The notes below the pieces were generated by a model that saw only the letters and a program-made list of their open reading frames with translations, was not told the origin of the DNA and made no database searches. A stretch of 64,000 nucleotides of DNA, taken from JBDTSW01 sp963807385. Its GTDB lineage: Bacteria > Actinomycetota > Thermoleophilia > Solirubrobacterales > 70-9. Below, piece by piece: positions 25,654 through 34,127 of this stretch. The position numbers and the translations under genes were made by a program. The first letter of the stretch is position 1. The number at the start of each line of letters is the position of its first letter. The stretch is taken from contig CAWEBQ010000005.1 in the NCBI GenBank assembly GCA_963807385.1, positions 1 through 64,000 of the forward strand. The letters are read 5' to 3'.

Positions 25654-25712
25654 GCCCGGGGGCGGGCGCCGGTAAGCCCCAGCCGACGTGAGGTCGGACG
25701 CCGGCCTCCCAG

Positions 25713-25718
25713 TACGCT
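25713..25718 (+). promoter_or_regulatory. -10 element (TACGCT)
   Basis: TACGCT ends 9 bases before the GTG start at 25728; no ribosome binding site intervenes. Confidence 0.45.
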
Positions 25719-25727
25719 GGCGCATCC

Positions 25728-26390
25728 GTGACCCCGCCCACCGGACGCCCCTACCCCCGCTTCGTCGCCGACGCTCCTCAGGAGAAGGCGCCATACGGAC
25801 GCTTCGAGGAGCGCCTGACAGAGGCGTTCGTCGCGGCGTGCGAGCCGCTCACCGACGAGTCCGGCACCGCCGTCGACCCCGAGAGCCTCACCTGGTTTCC
25901 CGAGCGCGGCTGGGGCGGGCGCGTTTACGTCCCGGCGATCGGTGACTCGATGCAGCCGGACGAATCGGAGGACCCACGCGTCGAGTACTTCGGACACGTC
26001 TCATTCGTCCGCACCGGTGAGGACTCCGAGCCCACCGACCTGCTGGCGAGCGCGGACTTCACCGACGTCACGGCCGACGACAACCCAGAGTGGAAGGTCG
26101 ATCTCAACGACGACGTGATCGGCCGCTGGAAGGCCGACGGCGATCGCGGTGGGGACGTGACCCTGATCTGGGGCCTGCCGATGGTGCGCGGGGCGGCGGC
26201 CGCGACGGCCGAGCTCGACGAAGAGGTCCTCGATCAGGCCGCCGTCAACGACGGCCGCTTCACCCTCGTCGCGGTGGACGCCATCCACGGCTTCGGCGAC
26301 GACCACTACCTGGACGTGGTGCTGTGGGATCGGCGCATGACGCTGCTCGCGCGGGAGAGCCTCTACGAGGCCGGGGACGCCGACGAGTAA
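25728..26390 (+). CDS. Conserved-looking protein of unknown function, 220 residues
   Basis: I do not recognise a family. The protein is soluble, strongly acidic and has no signal peptide or membrane helix. Patterned secondary structure and repeated aromatic/glycine segments (TWFPERGWGGRVYVPAI, WKVDLNDDVIGRWKADG, HGFGDDHYLDVVLWDRRM) suggest a folded mixed alpha/beta domain rather than random coding. Codon use matches neighbours. The -10 hexamer upstream and the 50-base gap to the next gene suggest its own transcript. Confidence 0.75.
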   Translation: MTPPTGRPYPRFVADAPQEKAPYGRFEERLTEAFVAACEPLTDESGTAVDPESLTWFPERGWGGRVYVPAIGDSMQPDESEDPRVEYFGHVSFVRTGEDSEPTDLLASADFTDVTADDNPEWKVDLNDDVIGRWKADGDRGGDVTLIWGLPMVRGAAAATAELDEEVLDQAAVNDGRFTLVAVDAIHGFGDDHYLDVVLWDRRMTLLARESLYEAGDADE

Positions 26391-26427
26391 CGCCGGGGGG
26401 GCCCTTGCGCCCGGCGGCGCGGACGGG

Positions 26428-26433
26428 TACGGT
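26428..26433 (+). promoter_or_regulatory. -10 element (TACGGT)
   Basis: TACGGT ends 6 bases before the ATG at 26440, consistent with transcription starting at or next to the start codon. Confidence 0.5.
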
Positions 26434-26439
26434 CAGCCC

Positions 26440-26856
26440 ATGGGGTGGCCGGCACGCATGGTCGTGGTCGCCGTCGCGGCGGTCCTCGCAGGATGCGGGG
26501 GTTCGGACGGGCCCTCCGAGGGGCGCTCCGATAGCTCCGCCGCCGACGAGGAGGCTGTCACGAAGGTCGCCAACGCGTTCTTCACCGACGGCCTGACCGA
26601 CGGCGATCTCGGGGCCTGTGACCTGCTGACTCCCGAGGCCGAGAAGGCCTTCGCCCAGGTCTACGAGACCAACACCGGCACCTGCGGGGAGGGCGTCGCG
26701 TTCCTCTCAACCCAGGGCAACCCATCCAAGACCCTCTACGACATCGAGTCCGTGGAGGTGAGCGGCGATACGGCGACCGTGAACTTCACCTTCTCCTCCG
26801 CCACCCTCGTCCGCGACGGCGACACCTGGCTCATCTCCGAGACCGGGCTGGAGTAG
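26440..26856 (+). CDS. Small lipoprotein with an NTF2-like domain
   Basis: The 138-residue product has a lipoprotein signal with C19 in AAVLAGCGG, an acidic Ser-rich linker and a compact domain. That domain holds AVTKVANAFFTDGLTDGDLGACDLLTPEAE, ending in ATVNFTFSSATLVRDGDTWLISETGLE. The helix-then-sheet order with a W near the end is typical of NTF2/DUF4878-like folds found in actinobacterial lipoproteins. Two further cysteines (CDLL, GTCGEG) may form a disulfide. Function unknown. Confidence 0.8.
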   Translation: MGWPARMVVVAVAAVLAGCGGSDGPSEGRSDSSAADEEAVTKVANAFFTDGLTDGDLGACDLLTPEAEKAFAQVYETNTGTCGEGVAFLSTQGNPSKTLYDIESVEVSGDTATVNFTFSSATLVRDGDTWLISETGLE

Positions 26857-26923
26857 TCGCCCGCCCGGTGGTGGCGCCGGGTACCGATCGCCCGAAGGGT
26901 CAGGCCGGCGCCGGATCCCCGGG

Positions 26924-28531
26924 TCAGCCAACGCTCGGGTCAGCCAGCGCCCGGGTTGGCAGATGGCCGGTAAGGAACAGGGAGAGGAGCGCGGCCAGGG
27001 CGACGCCGCCGAGAGCGAGCCGCAGCGCGTCGAGCTGCGCGTCGCCGTAGTCGGCGGCGACCGCGCTTGCCTCGGCGTCGCTCAAACCCGCGTCCACCGC
27101 GGCCGCCTCGGCGTCGTCCACAGGCACGATGTCGATGCCCTTTTCGGTGTTCGCAACGATCGCTTGGCGCGTGGCCTCGGGTATCTCCTGGTTGTCAGCG
27201 ATGCGCTCGCTGAAGCCGGTCGCGAGGGACGCGAGCAGAACCGCGCCGATGATCGCCGTGCCGAGCGAGGCTCCGAGGTTCTGCGCCGTGCCCTGAAGCC
27301 CGCCTCCCTCGCTGGTCTTCGAGGGCGCGACGGAGGACATGATCACGTTGCCGAGCTGCGAGGCCAGCAGGCCCGCCCCGGCGCCGATCAACGCCAGCGC
27401 GGTCTTGAACCCTGTGTCGTTGAGGGTCACGTCGAGGGTGGCGAGCATCACGACGGCGCCGAGGCTCACCGCGACGAGGCCCATCTGCGCGACCGTGCGC
27501 GGCGAGCGCCGTGCCGCGATCCGGGGCCCGGCGAGGGCGAACACCAGCATCGACCCCGAAAGCGGCAGCAGCCGCTTGCCGGTCTCGAACGCGTCGAGGC
27601 CTAGGACCACCTGCAGGTAAACCGGGATCACGAAGAAGGTCCCCATCAGCACCAGCTGCTGTCCGAGGAGCGTGGAGAGACCGGCGCGAAGCCGTCGCGA
27701 GTCCAGGAGCGTCGTGTCGAGCAGCTGGTCGTGCCCGAGCCGCGCTCGGCGGCGTTCCCAGGCCGCGAACGCCGCGAGCGCGCCGAGGCCGGCGAGGACC
27801 ATGAACGGGACGGGCGAGAAGCCCAGCGGTGTGATCTCGGTCCCGTCGATCGTCGGCGGCGTTCGCGGCTGGACGAACCCCCAGACGCTGCTGCGCAGGA
27901 TCGCAAGCACCATCACCCCGAGCCCGACGGAGGAGAGGAGCACTCCCACGAGATCCAGGCGCGGCCGCCGCTCGGGCGCTGGGGCCGGCGCGATCCTCCC
28001 GCGCAGGAGCAGAAGCATGACGACGACCACCGTCTCCCCCGCGAACACGTACCGCCAGGAGAACTCCGTCGTCACCCAGCCGCCGATCAGCGGCCCCGCG
28101 GCGACGGCGATAGCCGCGACGCCCCCCAGGAGCGCGTAGGCGAGCGCCCGCTCCCGGCCCTCGTAGGTGGCGGCGGTGAGCGCCGCGATCGCCGGCACCA
28201 CCAGCACGGCGCCGAACCCCTCGACCCCGGACCACCCGACCAGCAGGGTTGCGAGGTTCGGGCTGAGCGCGGTCGTGAGCGACCCGACCCCGTAGATCGC
28301 CAGGCCGATCGCGAAGGCGCGGTTGCGGCCGAGGATGTCCCCGAGCTTTGCGCCCAGCAGCATCAGCGCCGCCATCACCAGCGTGTAGAGCGTGATCGCG
28401 GTCTGCACGCCCGCGATCGAGGTGTCGAGGTCGTCCACGATCTGCGAGATCGCCACGTTCATCACGCTCGAGTCCAGGACCATCACGAACTGGGCCGAGG
28501 CCAGGATGAGCATGGGAATCCACTTGCGCAC
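26924..28531 (-). CDS. MFS multidrug exporter, DHA2 (EmrB/QacA) type
   Basis: About 535 residues from GTG 28531 (VRKWIPMLILASAQFVMVLDSSVMNVA). The frame is open to 28636, but upstream residues overlap the tRNA promoter area and are not family-like. There are fourteen predicted helices, motif C-like GWSGVEGFGAVLVVPAIAAL in the fourth to fifth helix region, and the loop motif LGDILGRNRAFAIGL of motif A. PLIGGWVTTEFSWRYVFAGE is typical of DHA2. A large periplasmic loop near residues 430-500 carries an Ala/Asp-rich stretch. Likely a proton-driven drug or metabolite exporter. No regulator is adjacent. Confidence 0.9.
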   Translation of the reverse strand: MRKWIPMLILASAQFVMVLDSSVMNVAISQIVDDLDTSIAGVQTAITLYTLVMAALMLLGAKLGDILGRNRAFAIGLAIYGVGSLTTALSPNLATLLVGWSGVEGFGAVLVVPAIAALTAATYEGRERALAYALLGGVAAIAVAAGPLIGGWVTTEFSWRYVFAGETVVVVMLLLLRGRIAPAPAPERRPRLDLVGVLLSSVGLGVMVLAILRSSVWGFVQPRTPPTIDGTEITPLGFSPVPFMVLAGLGALAAFAAWERRRARLGHDQLLDTTLLDSRRLRAGLSTLLGQQLVLMGTFFVIPVYLQVVLGLDAFETGKRLLPLSGSMLVFALAGPRIAARRSPRTVAQMGLVAVSLGAVVMLATLDVTLNDTGFKTALALIGAGAGLLASQLGNVIMSSVAPSKTSEGGGLQGTAQNLGASLGTAIIGAVLLASLATGFSERIADNQEIPEATRQAIVANTEKGIDIVPVDDAEAAAVDAGLSDAEASAVAADYGDAQLDALRLALGGVALAALLSLFLTGHLPTRALADPSVG

Positions 28532-28622
28532 GAGCCGGCCGACCCTACACGCGCCGCCGCCCGCCAGACTCGGGCGGGGCCCGCAGCCGAGCCCGTACCG
28601 TAGGAACCGCACCGCGGGGCCG

Positions 28623-28628
28623 TAATCT
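28623..28628 (+). promoter_or_regulatory. -10 element (TAATCT) of tRNA-Arg
   Basis: TAATCT ends 9 bases before the first tRNA base at 28638. No TTGACA-like -35 is obvious at the expected distance. Confidence 0.5.
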
Positions 28629-28637
28629 GCGCGCACG

Positions 28638-28711
<74 letters not shown>

Positions 28712-28714
28712 CTG

Positions 28715-29347
28715 ATGGTGGCCGATCGCGGAGCGCTCACGGTTCTCGCCTGCCTCGCACTCGCGGGGTGCGGCGGCGAGAAGAACGCGCAGCAGGCGGG
28801 CCCGGCGACCACCTCGCCGAAGGTCGAGAAGCCGGAGAGCGTTGGCGGCCTGGCCGCGGGCTGGACGATCGAGCGCAACCGCGAGCAGGGGTTCTCCATC
28901 GGCGTCCCTCCGGGCTGGCGCTCCGGCCGGGAATGCTTGAAGGGCGGCGGCGAGGCGCCCTCGGTGACGATCCTCTGTTCGCCTGACAAGCTCGTCACCC
29001 TCTCGGTGTCCGCTGACCGCACCAACGAGGCCGTCGAGGTGGGGGCCGCGGAGTTCGCAGCACGGACCCTGACGGGGCTCGCCGACAGCTACGACGGCCT
29101 CGAGCCCGGGAAGGTGAAGCCATTCAAGGGCCACTACGACGGCGCCACCGTCAGCGGTGAGGGAAGGGCGGTGGCGACCAGGGTGAACCAGGAGGTGACG
29201 GTCGTCGTCCTCCGCCGCGACGGGGTGGCGAACTTCACCGCGGTGATCGCTGCCAACGCCGACCAGCCGACGGTTCCGGCCCAAAGGCTCGCTGAGGAGT
29301 CGGTGGGATCGCTTCGCTCGCAGCCGGTCGGGGCTCCCGGAGGCTGA
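28715..29347 (+). CDS. Lipoprotein of unknown function directly behind tRNA-Arg
   Basis: The 210-residue product (ATG 28715, or GTG 28718) has a lipoprotein signal with C19 in LALAGCGGE. A linker follows, then a single domain of about 150 residues starting WTIERNREQGFSIGVPPGWRSG. This opening is common in exported lipoproteins with a PsbP/Mog1-like alpha/beta sandwich, where a pair of cysteines (ECLKGGG, ILCSPDK) may bond. The start codon is only four bases from the tRNA 3' end, so it is probably co-transcribed with the tRNA and released by tRNA 3' processing. Next gene is five bases away. Confidence 0.75.
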   Translation: MVADRGALTVLACLALAGCGGEKNAQQAGPATTSPKVEKPESVGGLAAGWTIERNREQGFSIGVPPGWRSGRECLKGGGEAPSVTILCSPDKLVTLSVSADRTNEAVEVGAAEFAARTLTGLADSYDGLEPGKVKPFKGHYDGATVSGEGRAVATRVNQEVTVVVLRRDGVANFTAVIAANADQPTVPAQRLAEESVGSLRSQPVGAPGG

Positions 29348-29351
29348 CCTC

Positions 29352-30158
29352 GTGGAGGCGCTGCTCCTGATCCTGCTGGTCGCCTCGACCGTGGCGCTCA
29401 TCGGCGTGGCCGGGCTCTGGCAGGGGGAGCGCCGCCGGGCCGCCGCCCTGGAAGGCGAGCTTTCGCGCGAGCGCGAGCGGGCGGGCCGGCTGCGCCCGTC
29501 TCCGCCGCCGCTGCAGGCGATGCTGAAGACCGCCGCCCGGGTTCGCGACGAGGGGCTCGGCGAGGTGCTGCGTTCCTCCTTCGAGGAGCTGGCGGGCGTG
29601 GCGGAGGAGGCCGAGCCCGAGCTTCGCCGCCTGGCGGCCGACGACGGCACGCTCACGATCTTCTTCTCCGACATCGAGAACTCGACCGCGCTCAACGAGG
29701 GGATGGGCGATCGCTCCTGGCTGAGGGTGCTGGAGGCGCACGACCGGGTGATCCGCAGGGAGGTCGAACGGAACTCGGGCTACGTGGTCAAGTCCCAGGG
29801 CGACGGGTTCATGGTCGCGTTCGCCGGCGCCGGGGAGGCGCTGCGCTCGGCCACGAGTATTCAGCGCAAGCTCGAGACGCCGCCGCGCTCGCTGCGCGGG
29901 AAGAACATCGCGGTGCGGATCGGCCTGCACACGGGCAAGGCCCTCGAGAAGGACGGGGATTTGTTCGGACGCAACGTCGCGCTCGCCGCACGGGTGGCCG
30001 ATCAGGCGACCGGTGGAGAGATCCTGATCTCCGACGAGGTCAGCGAGGCCGTCGCCGAGGGCGGAGCCTTCGCCTTCGCAGAGCCGCGCGAGGTCGAGCT
30101 GAAGGGCCTCCCCGGCACCCATCTGGTGCGCGCCGTCGAGTGGCGCGATCCCCCCTAG
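29352..30158 (+). CDS. Membrane-anchored class III adenylate/guanylate cyclase
   Basis: The 268-residue protein has an N-terminal helix (LLLILLVASTVALIGVAGLW), a charged coiled-coil linker (about 25-50) and a cyclase catalytic domain (about 97-260). Metal-binding aspartates are D107 in FFSDIENSTAL and D151 in VVKSQGDGFMVAF; K147 sits at the usual base-specifying position. FGRNVALAARVADQATGGEILIS supplies the transition-state region, with Asn where many enzymes have it three residues before AAR. One chain contributes half of each site, so it should dimerise. GTG start. ATP versus GTP preference is not settled by sequence. Confidence 0.88.
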   Translation: MEALLLILLVASTVALIGVAGLWQGERRRAAALEGELSRERERAGRLRPSPPPLQAMLKTAARVRDEGLGEVLRSSFEELAGVAEEAEPELRRLAADDGTLTIFFSDIENSTALNEGMGDRSWLRVLEAHDRVIRREVERNSGYVVKSQGDGFMVAFAGAGEALRSATSIQRKLETPPRSLRGKNIAVRIGLHTGKALEKDGDLFGRNVALAARVADQATGGEILISDEVSEAVAEGGAFAFAEPREVELKGLPGTHLVRAVEWRDPP

Positions 30159-30164
30159 GCCGGG

Positions 30165-30728
30165 CTACCGGTCAGGCCGCTCCGGGTAGATCTGGTCGAT
30201 CGTGAGCAGGGCGCTGAACGGGGCGCCCGAGGCCGCCTCGATCGCCGCCCCGCCACCGGCCAGCCGATCGACGACGCTGAGGGTCGCGGCGACCTCGAGC
30301 CCCTGCTCGGTGATCCGCTCGATCGCCGTGACCGTCGAGCCACCGCTCGTCACGGTGTCCTCCACCACGAGCACACGCGCCCCGTCCGCCACCGGCCCCT
30401 CCACCCAGCGCTGCATCCCGTGCTTCTTGCGCGCCCCGCGGACGAAGAAGCCGACGAGCCCGTCGCCCTCCGGCACGGCGATCGCCGCGCAGGCGAGCGG
30501 GATCGCGCCCATCGTCGGTCCTCCGACTGCGCTCGCGCCCACCTCGGTCGCCCTCGTGGCGATCAGCTCGCCGGCCGCCCGGAAGGCGCCGGGGCGCAGC
30601 AGCGCCCGGCGCGCGTCCACGTAGTAGGAGGCCTCCGCCCCCGACGAGAGCGTGACCCTCCCGAGCACGAGCCCGTGCTCGCGGACCTCCGAGAGCAGCG
30701 TCTCGCGCGCGGCTTTGAGATCCGGCAC
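30165..30728 (-). CDS. pyrE: Orotate phosphoribosyltransferase
   Basis: The 187-residue type I phosphoribosyltransferase makes orotidine 5'-phosphate in UMP synthesis. The PRPP motif VLVVEDTVTSGGS spans 119-131. The catalytic-loop segment RGARKKHGMQRWVEGPV and SSGAEASYYVDARRALL at the N-terminus are typical of PyrE. GTG start at 30728. It lies convergent to the cyclase gene (six bases apart) and five bases downstream of the L,D-transpeptidase stop on the same strand. Confidence 0.93.
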   Translation of the reverse strand: MPDLKAARETLLSEVREHGLVLGRVTLSSGAEASYYVDARRALLRPGAFRAAGELIATRATEVGASAVGGPTMGAIPLACAAIAVPEGDGLVGFFVRGARKKHGMQRWVEGPVADGARVLVVEDTVTSGGSTVTAIERITEQGLEVAATLSVVDRLAGGGAAIEAASGAPFSALLTIDQIYPERPDR

Positions 30729-30733
30729 GGGGA

Positions 30734-31768
30734 CTACCCGTACACGAAGATCTGGTTCCCGAGGTGGATCCAGTTGTAGATGAAGACCGAGTTCGGGATC
30801 GGGTTGCGGATGCAGCCGTGGCTCGCGTTGTACGTCGGCACCGACTTGTAGCCGTGTGTCGCCTCGCCACGGTTGTAATAGACGGAGTAGTACATGCCGA
30901 TCGAGTTGTAGCCCGGGTCCTTGCGATAGAACCGGAACGTTCCCCGGTCCGACGGCGTCGATGGCGCGCCGGTCGAGACGTGGAAGATGTGTTGGGCCTT
31001 GCCGTGATCGGCGAGGACCATGACCTGCCGGGAAATGTCGACCTCGACGTGATGCCCGGCGCCGGGCCGCTGCAGCTTGAAGCCACCCTTGCCGTCGGCG
31101 AGCGTCTTGAAGATCTCGGGGCTGGCGTTGAAGCTCCGCGACTTGTTGTTGACCTTGCGGAACGCCATGACCGCGCGGCCGGTGCCGTCGTCGTACTTGG
31201 TGCCGCTGCCGACGTAGTAGCCCCGCTTATCGAGGAGGTTCTTGAACAGCCGCACCTTGCTGTTGCGGTCCCCTGGGTCGAGGTCTGGGAACTTCGGGTG
31301 GAACCGACGCGACTTGGCGGAATCCGGCTCCTGGTTCGGCGAGCCCCTGTGGACGGCGACCGCGCGGTACTTGCCCGGGTCGAGAATGTTCTTGGAGGTC
31401 AGCTCGACCTTGCCCGCGTCGCGGTTCCTGATCTTCTTGACCCGGAGGTTGCGCTTCCTGATGGTCTTGCCGCCGTGGTTGAACCGGATCTGCATGACCT
31501 CCCCGGCCACGAACGGCTTGATCTTGGCCAGCGCGTGGACCTTCTCGTTGACGTCGACGGTGCCGTTCGAGGCGTTGAAGGTACGAATCGTGACCTTCGC
31601 CCGTTCCCGGGGCGGCGGCACAGGGCCTCGCGCCGCGGCGTCGCCGGCGGCCTGATCCACCGGGTCAGTGGTCGGCGCGGCCTGTTGGCCCAGTGCCCCC
31701 GACGCGTTGGCCAATCCGAGGGCCAGTGCAAGCCCCCCCGCCAAGCCCACGAATGCAGTCCGTTTCAC
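30734..31768 (-). CDS. L,D-transpeptidase (YkuD domain) with peptidoglycan-binding module
   Basis: The 344-residue exported protein has a signal peptide (MKRTAFVGLAGGLALALGLA) and a disordered Pro/Ala linker. A beta domain (about 58-150) is rich in Lys and Arg, and a peptidoglycan-binding domain 1 lies near 170-205 (VRLFKNLLDKRGYYVGSGTKYDDGTG). The C-terminal YkuD fold contains SHGCIR with catalytic C319 and the upstream H302-type region GEATHGYKSVP. These enzymes form 3-3 crosslinks in peptidoglycan or attach proteins to it. GTG start at 31768. The PBP gene at 34128 provides the 4-3 linkage route. Confidence 0.92.
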   Translation of the reverse strand: MKRTAFVGLAGGLALALGLANASGALGQQAAPTTDPVDQAAGDAAARGPVPPPRERAKVTIRTFNASNGTVDVNEKVHALAKIKPFVAGEVMQIRFNHGGKTIRKRNLRVKKIRNRDAGKVELTSKNILDPGKYRAVAVHRGSPNQEPDSAKSRRFHPKFPDLDPGDRNSKVRLFKNLLDKRGYYVGSGTKYDDGTGRAVMAFRKVNNKSRSFNASPEIFKTLADGKGGFKLQRPGAGHHVEVDISRQVMVLADHGKAQHIFHVSTGAPSTPSDRGTFRFYRKDPGYNSIGMYYSVYYNRGEATHGYKSVPTYNASHGCIRNPIPNSVFIYNWIHLGNQIFVYG

Positions 31769-31778
31769 GAGTCGGATT

Positions 31779-32537
31779 CTACGACGTGAGGATGGCGAAC
31801 GCGATCGCGTTGTTCAAGACGTGCACGGCGACCGGCGGCCAGATCGATCCGGTGCGCTCATACAGCCAGGAGAGGATCACCCCGAACGCCACCAGCTGGA
31901 CCACGACCCCCCAGGTGCCGGAGCCCGTGTAATGGAACAGGCCCCAGATCCCGGCCGAGATCCCGGCGGCCGCGATGAACGGCATCCGGCGGCGCAACCC
32001 CCCGAACATGAATCCCCGGAAGAAGATCTCCTCGGTGAGCGGGGCGACGCCGATCACGAGCGCGGCGACGATCACGTCGGCGACCGGGCTCTCGCCGTAC
32101 CCAAGCTGATCGGTCACGTCGTCCTGCTCGGGCTGGATCACGATCGCGATCACGATCGCGCAGCCGATGTAGGCCAGGTAGGCGAGCGCCGCCGGGCGGA
32201 TCGAGGGGACCACCGGCCGGCGCAGCCCCAGCGACGCCGGGTTCGCGATCGAGCCCGGGCGGGCGACGAGGAACGCCACCCCCACCATCGAGGCGGCGAG
32301 CGCAACCTGCACGCTGATCCGCCCGCCGATCGTCTCGAGCTCCGAGTCGAAGATCGAGATCACGCCGACCAGCAGCAGCGTCACCACCAGGAGCAGGGCG
32401 AGTCCCGCCAGGACCCGTGATGGCCCCCAATTCCCCGGTGGGAGCGCCCCCGCGTTCTCGGGGGGCTCCGGAGCCCCGGGAGCGGGACGGGGCGGGGTGG
32501 CCGGCGGAGGCGGCGGAGGCAGGCTGGACTCGCTCAC
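31779..32537 (-). CDS. CPBP-family intramembrane metalloprotease
   Basis: The 252-residue protein has a Pro-rich cytoplasmic start (SSLPPPPPPATPPRPAPG) and about seven transmembrane helices. All active-site motifs are present: E169-E170-x3-R174 (LTEEIFFRG), H202 in GIWGLFHYTG, and H239-x3-N243 in VAVHVLNNAI. The Abi/CPBP (Rce1-like) family cleaves membrane or prenylated peptides, and some members mature bacteriocins. No peptide substrate gene is seen next to it. GTG start overlaps the HAD stop (GTGA). Confidence 0.92.
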   Translation of the reverse strand: MSESSLPPPPPPATPPRPAPGAPEPPENAGALPPGNWGPSRVLAGLALLLVVTLLLVGVISIFDSELETIGGRISVQVALAASMVGVAFLVARPGSIANPASLGLRRPVVPSIRPAALAYLAYIGCAIVIAIVIQPEQDDVTDQLGYGESPVADVIVAALVIGVAPLTEEIFFRGFMFGGLRRRMPFIAAAGISAGIWGLFHYTGSGTWGVVVQLVAFGVILSWLYERTGSIWPPVAVHVLNNAIAFAILTS

Positions 32538-33169
32538 CAGCCCATGCTTTCAAGTCGTCCCGTGATCTCGGCCAGCGAGGCGATGTCGCCGCGTCCGGAG
32601 CGGTCGAGGAGCAGGGCGGCCATCCCCGCGGCATGGGCCCCGGCGACGTCCTCCTCCGGCGTGTCCCCGACATGGACCGCCTCGGCCGGTGAGCACCCGG
32701 CGTGCGCCAGCGCCGCGGCGAAGACGGCCGGGTCGGGCTTTCGCTCGCCGACGCCCGCGGAGGTGGAGACCGCGTCGAGCGCCTGGCCCAGCCCGCAGCG
32801 CTCCAGCACCTCCGGCAGTGAGCAGTCCCAGTTCGACACGCACGCGAGCTGCAGCCCGCGCGACCTGAGCTCCGCCAGCGCCGGGGCGGCGTCCGGATAG
32901 GCCCGGAACCTGATCGAGCCCATCATCGTCTCGACGTCGACCTCCTCGCCCAGCTCGTCGGAGAGCACCTCGGCGCACCTCCTGCGCAGGGCGGCGAGGG
33001 ACCCGGGGTCCTTGCCCGTGTGCGCCCGCTCGCGGTAGTAGGCCATCTCGGCGCGCACCGCGCCGACGAGCCGGGCGTCGGGCACGCGGCCGAGCGCGCG
33101 GGCGAGATGCTCCCACGGCGGGTCGAGCTCGAGGAGTGTGCCGAGGGCATCGAGCGTGATCATCCGCAC
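32534..33169 (-). CDS. HAD-superfamily hydrolase
   Basis: The product has about 211 residues from GTG 33169 (ATG 33163 also possible; an ATG at 33196 would place the leader hairpins inside the gene). Motif I is MITLDALGTL: the nucleophile Asp is kept, but the second acid of DxD is Ala-Leu, as in HDHD3-like members. Motif II is ACVSNWD, motif III is GERKPDPAVF and motif IV is VHVGDTPEEDVAGAHAAGM. A helical cap lies between 15 and 95. Probably a phosphatase of unknown substrate. Translationally coupled to the downstream CPBP gene. Confidence 0.9.
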   Translation of the reverse strand: MRMITLDALGTLLELDPPWEHLARALGRVPDARLVGAVRAEMAYYRERAHTGKDPGSLAALRRRCAEVLSDELGEEVDVETMMGSIRFRAYPDAAPALAELRSRGLQLACVSNWDCSLPEVLERCGLGQALDAVSTSAGVGERKPDPAVFAAALAHAGCSPAEAVHVGDTPEEDVAGAHAAGMAALLLDRSGRGDIASLAEITGRLESMGW

Positions 33170-33189
33170 AAGCGGTCCCTGTTTGGCGG

Positions 33190-33251
33190 CCTCCATCCGG
33201 GGCAGTTTGATGGAGGGGCGCAGCAGTCCCCGGCTGCGCCCCCTTTCTTTC
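33190..33251 (+). promoter_or_regulatory. Two tandem hairpins, terminator-like, upstream of mscS
   Basis: Hairpin 1 pairs CCTCCATC (33190-33197) with GATGGAGG (33209-33216). Hairpin 2 pairs GGGGCGCAG (33215-33223) with CTGCGCCCC (33234-33242) and is followed by CTTTCTTTCT. The two share bases 33215-33216, so they compete slightly. Read on the plus strand this is a terminator-like structure about 70 bases before the mscS start; it could be an attenuator or a terminator of antisense transcription. Confidence 0.45.
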
Positions 33252-33311
33252 TCCCCCCGCACGCGCCCGTGCAGGCGCAGGAACCCCCCACCGGGAACGA
33301 AATCCCAATCC

Positions 33312-34082
33312 GTGGAACCCACGTTCTGGCAAGAGAACGGCGACGTGATCACGGCGGTGATCTCGATGGGCCTGGCCGTGGTCATCGCGCTCGTCGTCGA
33401 TCGCTGGGTGATCGGCCGCGGGGCCCGAGTCGCCGACCGGGTCTCGGATGCCGGGATCTCGAGGGGTGCGCAGACGCGCCTGCGCCTGATCCGCCGGCTC
33501 GTCTTCGTCCTGATCCTCGTCATCGGCGCGGCGATCGCGCTGAGCCAGTTCGAGAAGCTCAACAAGCTGGCGACGGGTCTGCTGGCCTCGAGCGCCGTGA
33601 TCGGGCTGGTTCTCGGATTCGCGGCGCAAAAGGTGCTGGCCAACCCGCTCGCCGGGATCATGCTCGCGATCACCCAGCCGATCCGGATCGGCGATTCCGT
33701 CGAGATCGAGGACGTCTCCGGGCGGGTTGACGATGTCACCCTCGCCCACACGTTCATCGACACCGGGGACGGCAGGCTCATGGTCGTGCCCAACGAGAAG
33801 GTCGTCTCCAGCGTCATCTTCAACCGCTCGACGGGCGATCGCAGCGCGCCGGCGAGCATCTCCGTCTGGGTGCCGCCGGATGCCGACCTCGGCAGGGCGC
33901 GAGCCGCACTGGAGGACCTCGAGGTCAGCTCGGTGGATGTCGCCGAGACCACGCCCGACGGCATCCGGATCGAGGTTCACGGGGCCAGCGACCCGGAGCG
34001 CACGGTGATCGTCGGGGAGGAGGCGGTCCTGCGTGAGCGCTCCCAGCGAGCGCTCAAGGCCGCAGGCCTGCTCGACGCCTGA
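33312..34082 (+). CDS. MscS-type small-conductance mechanosensitive channel
   Basis: About 256 residues from GTG 33312 (EPTFWQENGDVITAVISMG). The frame is open to 33138, but that part is Arg/Pro-rich and covers the hairpins. It has two to three helices, then the pore-lining helix with ASSAVIGLVLGFAAQKVLANPLAG, close to the canonical MscS TM3. The beta domain ITQPIRIGDSVEIEDVSGRVDDVTLAHTFIDTGDGRLMVVPNEKVV and an alpha/beta C-terminal domain follow. It opens under membrane tension to release osmolytes; trehalose-type solute genes are 10 kb away. Confidence 0.92.
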   Translation: MEPTFWQENGDVITAVISMGLAVVIALVVDRWVIGRGARVADRVSDAGISRGAQTRLRLIRRLVFVLILVIGAAIALSQFEKLNKLATGLLASSAVIGLVLGFAAQKVLANPLAGIMLAITQPIRIGDSVEIEDVSGRVDDVTLAHTFIDTGDGRLMVVPNEKVVSSVIFNRSTGDRSAPASISVWVPPDADLGRARAALEDLEVSSVDVAETTPDGIRIEVHGASDPERTVIVGEEAVLRERSQRALKAAGLLDA

Positions 34083-34127
34083 CGTGCAAGGCACAGGCCG
34101 GGCGATCGCTACCCTTTTTGGCTGCTG

